Assembly (NCBI RefSeq): GCF_000698575.1
Contig: NZ_JFHD01000043.1
Location: forward strand, 1 to 51,052
Direction of reading: 5' to 3'
DNA from: Caballeronia zhejiangensis
GTDB taxonomy: Bacteria > Pseudomonadota > Gammaproteobacteria > Burkholderiales > Burkholderiaceae
Length of the DNA: 51,052 nt
Position numbers and translations under genes: made by a program. Under the pieces are notes generated by a model, which saw only the letters and a list, made by a program, of their open reading frames with translations, was not told the origin of the DNA and ran no database searches. This document shows positions 50,168 to 51,052 of the stretch, piece by piece (position 1 is the stretch's first letter; the number at the start of each line of letters is the position of its first letter).

Positions 50168-50944
50168 ATGGCTTACGAGAATCTGCTGGTCGAGACGCGT
50201 GGTCGGGTCGGACTGATTACGCTGAATCGTCCGAAAGCGCTGAACGCGCTGAATGACGCGCTGATGGACGAACTTGGCGTCGCGCTCAAGGCATTCGACG
50301 CCGATGGAGACATCGGCGCAATCGTGCTGACCGGCAGCGAAAAGGCGTTCGCGGCGGGTGCGGACATCGGCATGATGGCCGGCTACTCCTATATGGATGT
50401 CTACAAGGGCGACTACATCACGCGTAACTGGGAAACGATCCGCACGATTCGCAAGCCGATCATTGCCGCGGTCGCGGGTTTTGCGCTCGGCGGAGGTTGC
50501 GAACTCGCGATGATGTGCGACATCGTCATCGCCGCCGACACGGCCAAGTTCGGTCAGCCCGAGATCAAGCTCGGCGTGATTCCGGGAGCGGGCGGCACGC
50601 AGCGCTTGCCGCGCGCTGTATCGAAAGCCAAGGCGATGGATATGTGCCTGACTGCGCGCATGATGGATGCGAGCGAGGCCGAACGGGCGGGGCTGGTGTC
50701 GCGCATCGTCGGGGCGGATCGCCTTCTGGACGAGGCCGTCGAAGCGGCGACGATCATCGCCGGCTTCTCGCTGCCCGCCGTGATGATGGCCAAGGAGGCT
50801 GTTAATCGCGCTTACGAGACAACGCTCGCAGAAGGTGTTCATTTCGAGAGGCGTCTGTTCCATTCTCTGTTCGCGACGGAGGATCAGAAGGAAGGCATGG
50901 CGGCGTTTGTTGAAAAGCGTAAGCCGGTTTTCAAGCATCGGTGA
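50168..50944 (+). CDS. paaF: enoyl-CoA hydratase, probable PaaF
   Basis: 258-residue crotonase hydrating enoyl-CoA esters (2,3-dehydroadipyl-CoA in phenylacetate breakdown). VGLITLNRPKALNALND begins the fold. SEKAFAAGADIGMM contains the oxyanion Ala/Gly. GFALGGGCELAMMCD carries the first catalytic Glu, and EIKLGVIPGAGGTQRLPR the second Glu region. AGGAG lies upstream of ATG 50168. It is very similar in pattern to general short-chain enoyl-CoA hydratases, so the Paa role rests on its neighbours and the shared operator. Confidence 0.9.
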   Translation: MAYENLLVETRGRVGLITLNRPKALNALNDALMDELGVALKAFDADGDIGAIVLTGSEKAFAAGADIGMMAGYSYMDVYKGDYITRNWETIRTIRKPIIAAVAGFALGGGCELAMMCDIVIAADTAKFGQPEIKLGVIPGAGGTQRLPRAVSKAKAMDMCLTARMMDASEAERAGLVSRIVGADRLLDEAVEAATIIAGFSLPAVMMAKEAVNRAYETTLAEGVHFERRLFHSLFATEDQKEGMAAFVEKRKPVFKHR

Positions 50945-50996
50945 CCTTCATGTGAGAAAGCGCTTGCGCTCCTCGATTCCGCTCACTAGAATTCTG

Positions 50997-51026
50997 TTCC
51001 TTCGCGATTCGATGAACGCGAAGGAA
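50997..51026 (+). other. stem-loop after paaF, possible terminator
   Basis: 10-base stem TTCCTTCGCG / CGCGAAGGAA with a 10-base loop, 53 bases past the paaF stop. No T run follows, so it is at best a weak or rho-assisted terminator. Confidence 0.35.
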
Positions 51027-51052
51027 GCGGGAGAGGGCGGTATCGGCGGTGC

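Overview
The window is an ordinary stretch of a high-GC betaproteobacterial chromosome, most likely Burkholderiaceae (Burkholderia/Paraburkholderia/Caballeronia group). The evidence is the strong G/C third-position bias, the gene order hemA-prfA-prmC-grxD-ubiX, the order rpe-gph-trpEGDC followed by a CYTH triphosphatase and ung, and a split phenylacetate (paa) cluster. I see no tRNA, rRNA, insertion sequence, prophage, CRISPR array or origin. Most genes belong to recognisable families. The unusual content lies in regulatory DNA and in a few accessory genes.

Layout. 1-2170: an FAD-dependent oxidoreductase and a small unknown protein, closed by a bidirectional terminator. 2187-7176: a hexuronate block (UxaA-type altronate dehydratase, MFS transporter, short UxaB-like reductase) divergent from a GntR/FCD regulator. 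7225-9355: a small unknown protein, a TRMT13/METTL25-like methyltransferase preceded by an intrinsic terminator (possible attenuator), and a DUF1415 protein. 9352-13609: a TetR repressor and an MFS exporter-like gene facing each other across two operator copies, then a nitroreductase and a second MFS gene. 13786-17364: a YegD-type Hsp70, a cold-shock protein with a long leader, and an aspartate:proton-symporter-like permease. 17422-22597: an extradiol dioxygenase, then the ubiX-grxD-prmC-prfA-hemA block (transcribed hemA to ubiX). 22786-24247: an AT-richer patch with a glycosyltransferase and a small membrane protein.

24332-36299: aminopeptidase P, a HAD phosphatase, a DUF748 protein, EttA, a secreted DUF3761 protein, YchF, a UbiH-like hydroxylase (apparently leaderless), DsbC, an M61 peptidase and an azoreductase. 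36360-43544: the minus-strand tryptophan block rpe-gph-[trpL]-trpE-trpG-trpD-trpC-CYTH-ung. Between gph and trpE lies a 24-codon leader peptide with three Trp codons and an attenuator. 43765-45476: apaG, a tiny membrane protein and the lytic transglycosylase mltA. 45542-50944: phenylacetate degradation genes paaK, paaI, paaG and paaN (minus strand) and divergent paaF, with a palindromic PaaR-type operator in the paaN-paaF gap.

How they work together. The uronate block would import a hexuronate or aldonate, reduce tagaturonate to altronate and dehydrate it to 2-keto-3-deoxygluconate under GntR control. The paa genes activate phenylacetate to its CoA ester, isomerise and open the ring, and begin beta-oxidation. 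The trp block converts chorismate to indole-glycerol phosphate under apparent ribosome-mediated attenuation.
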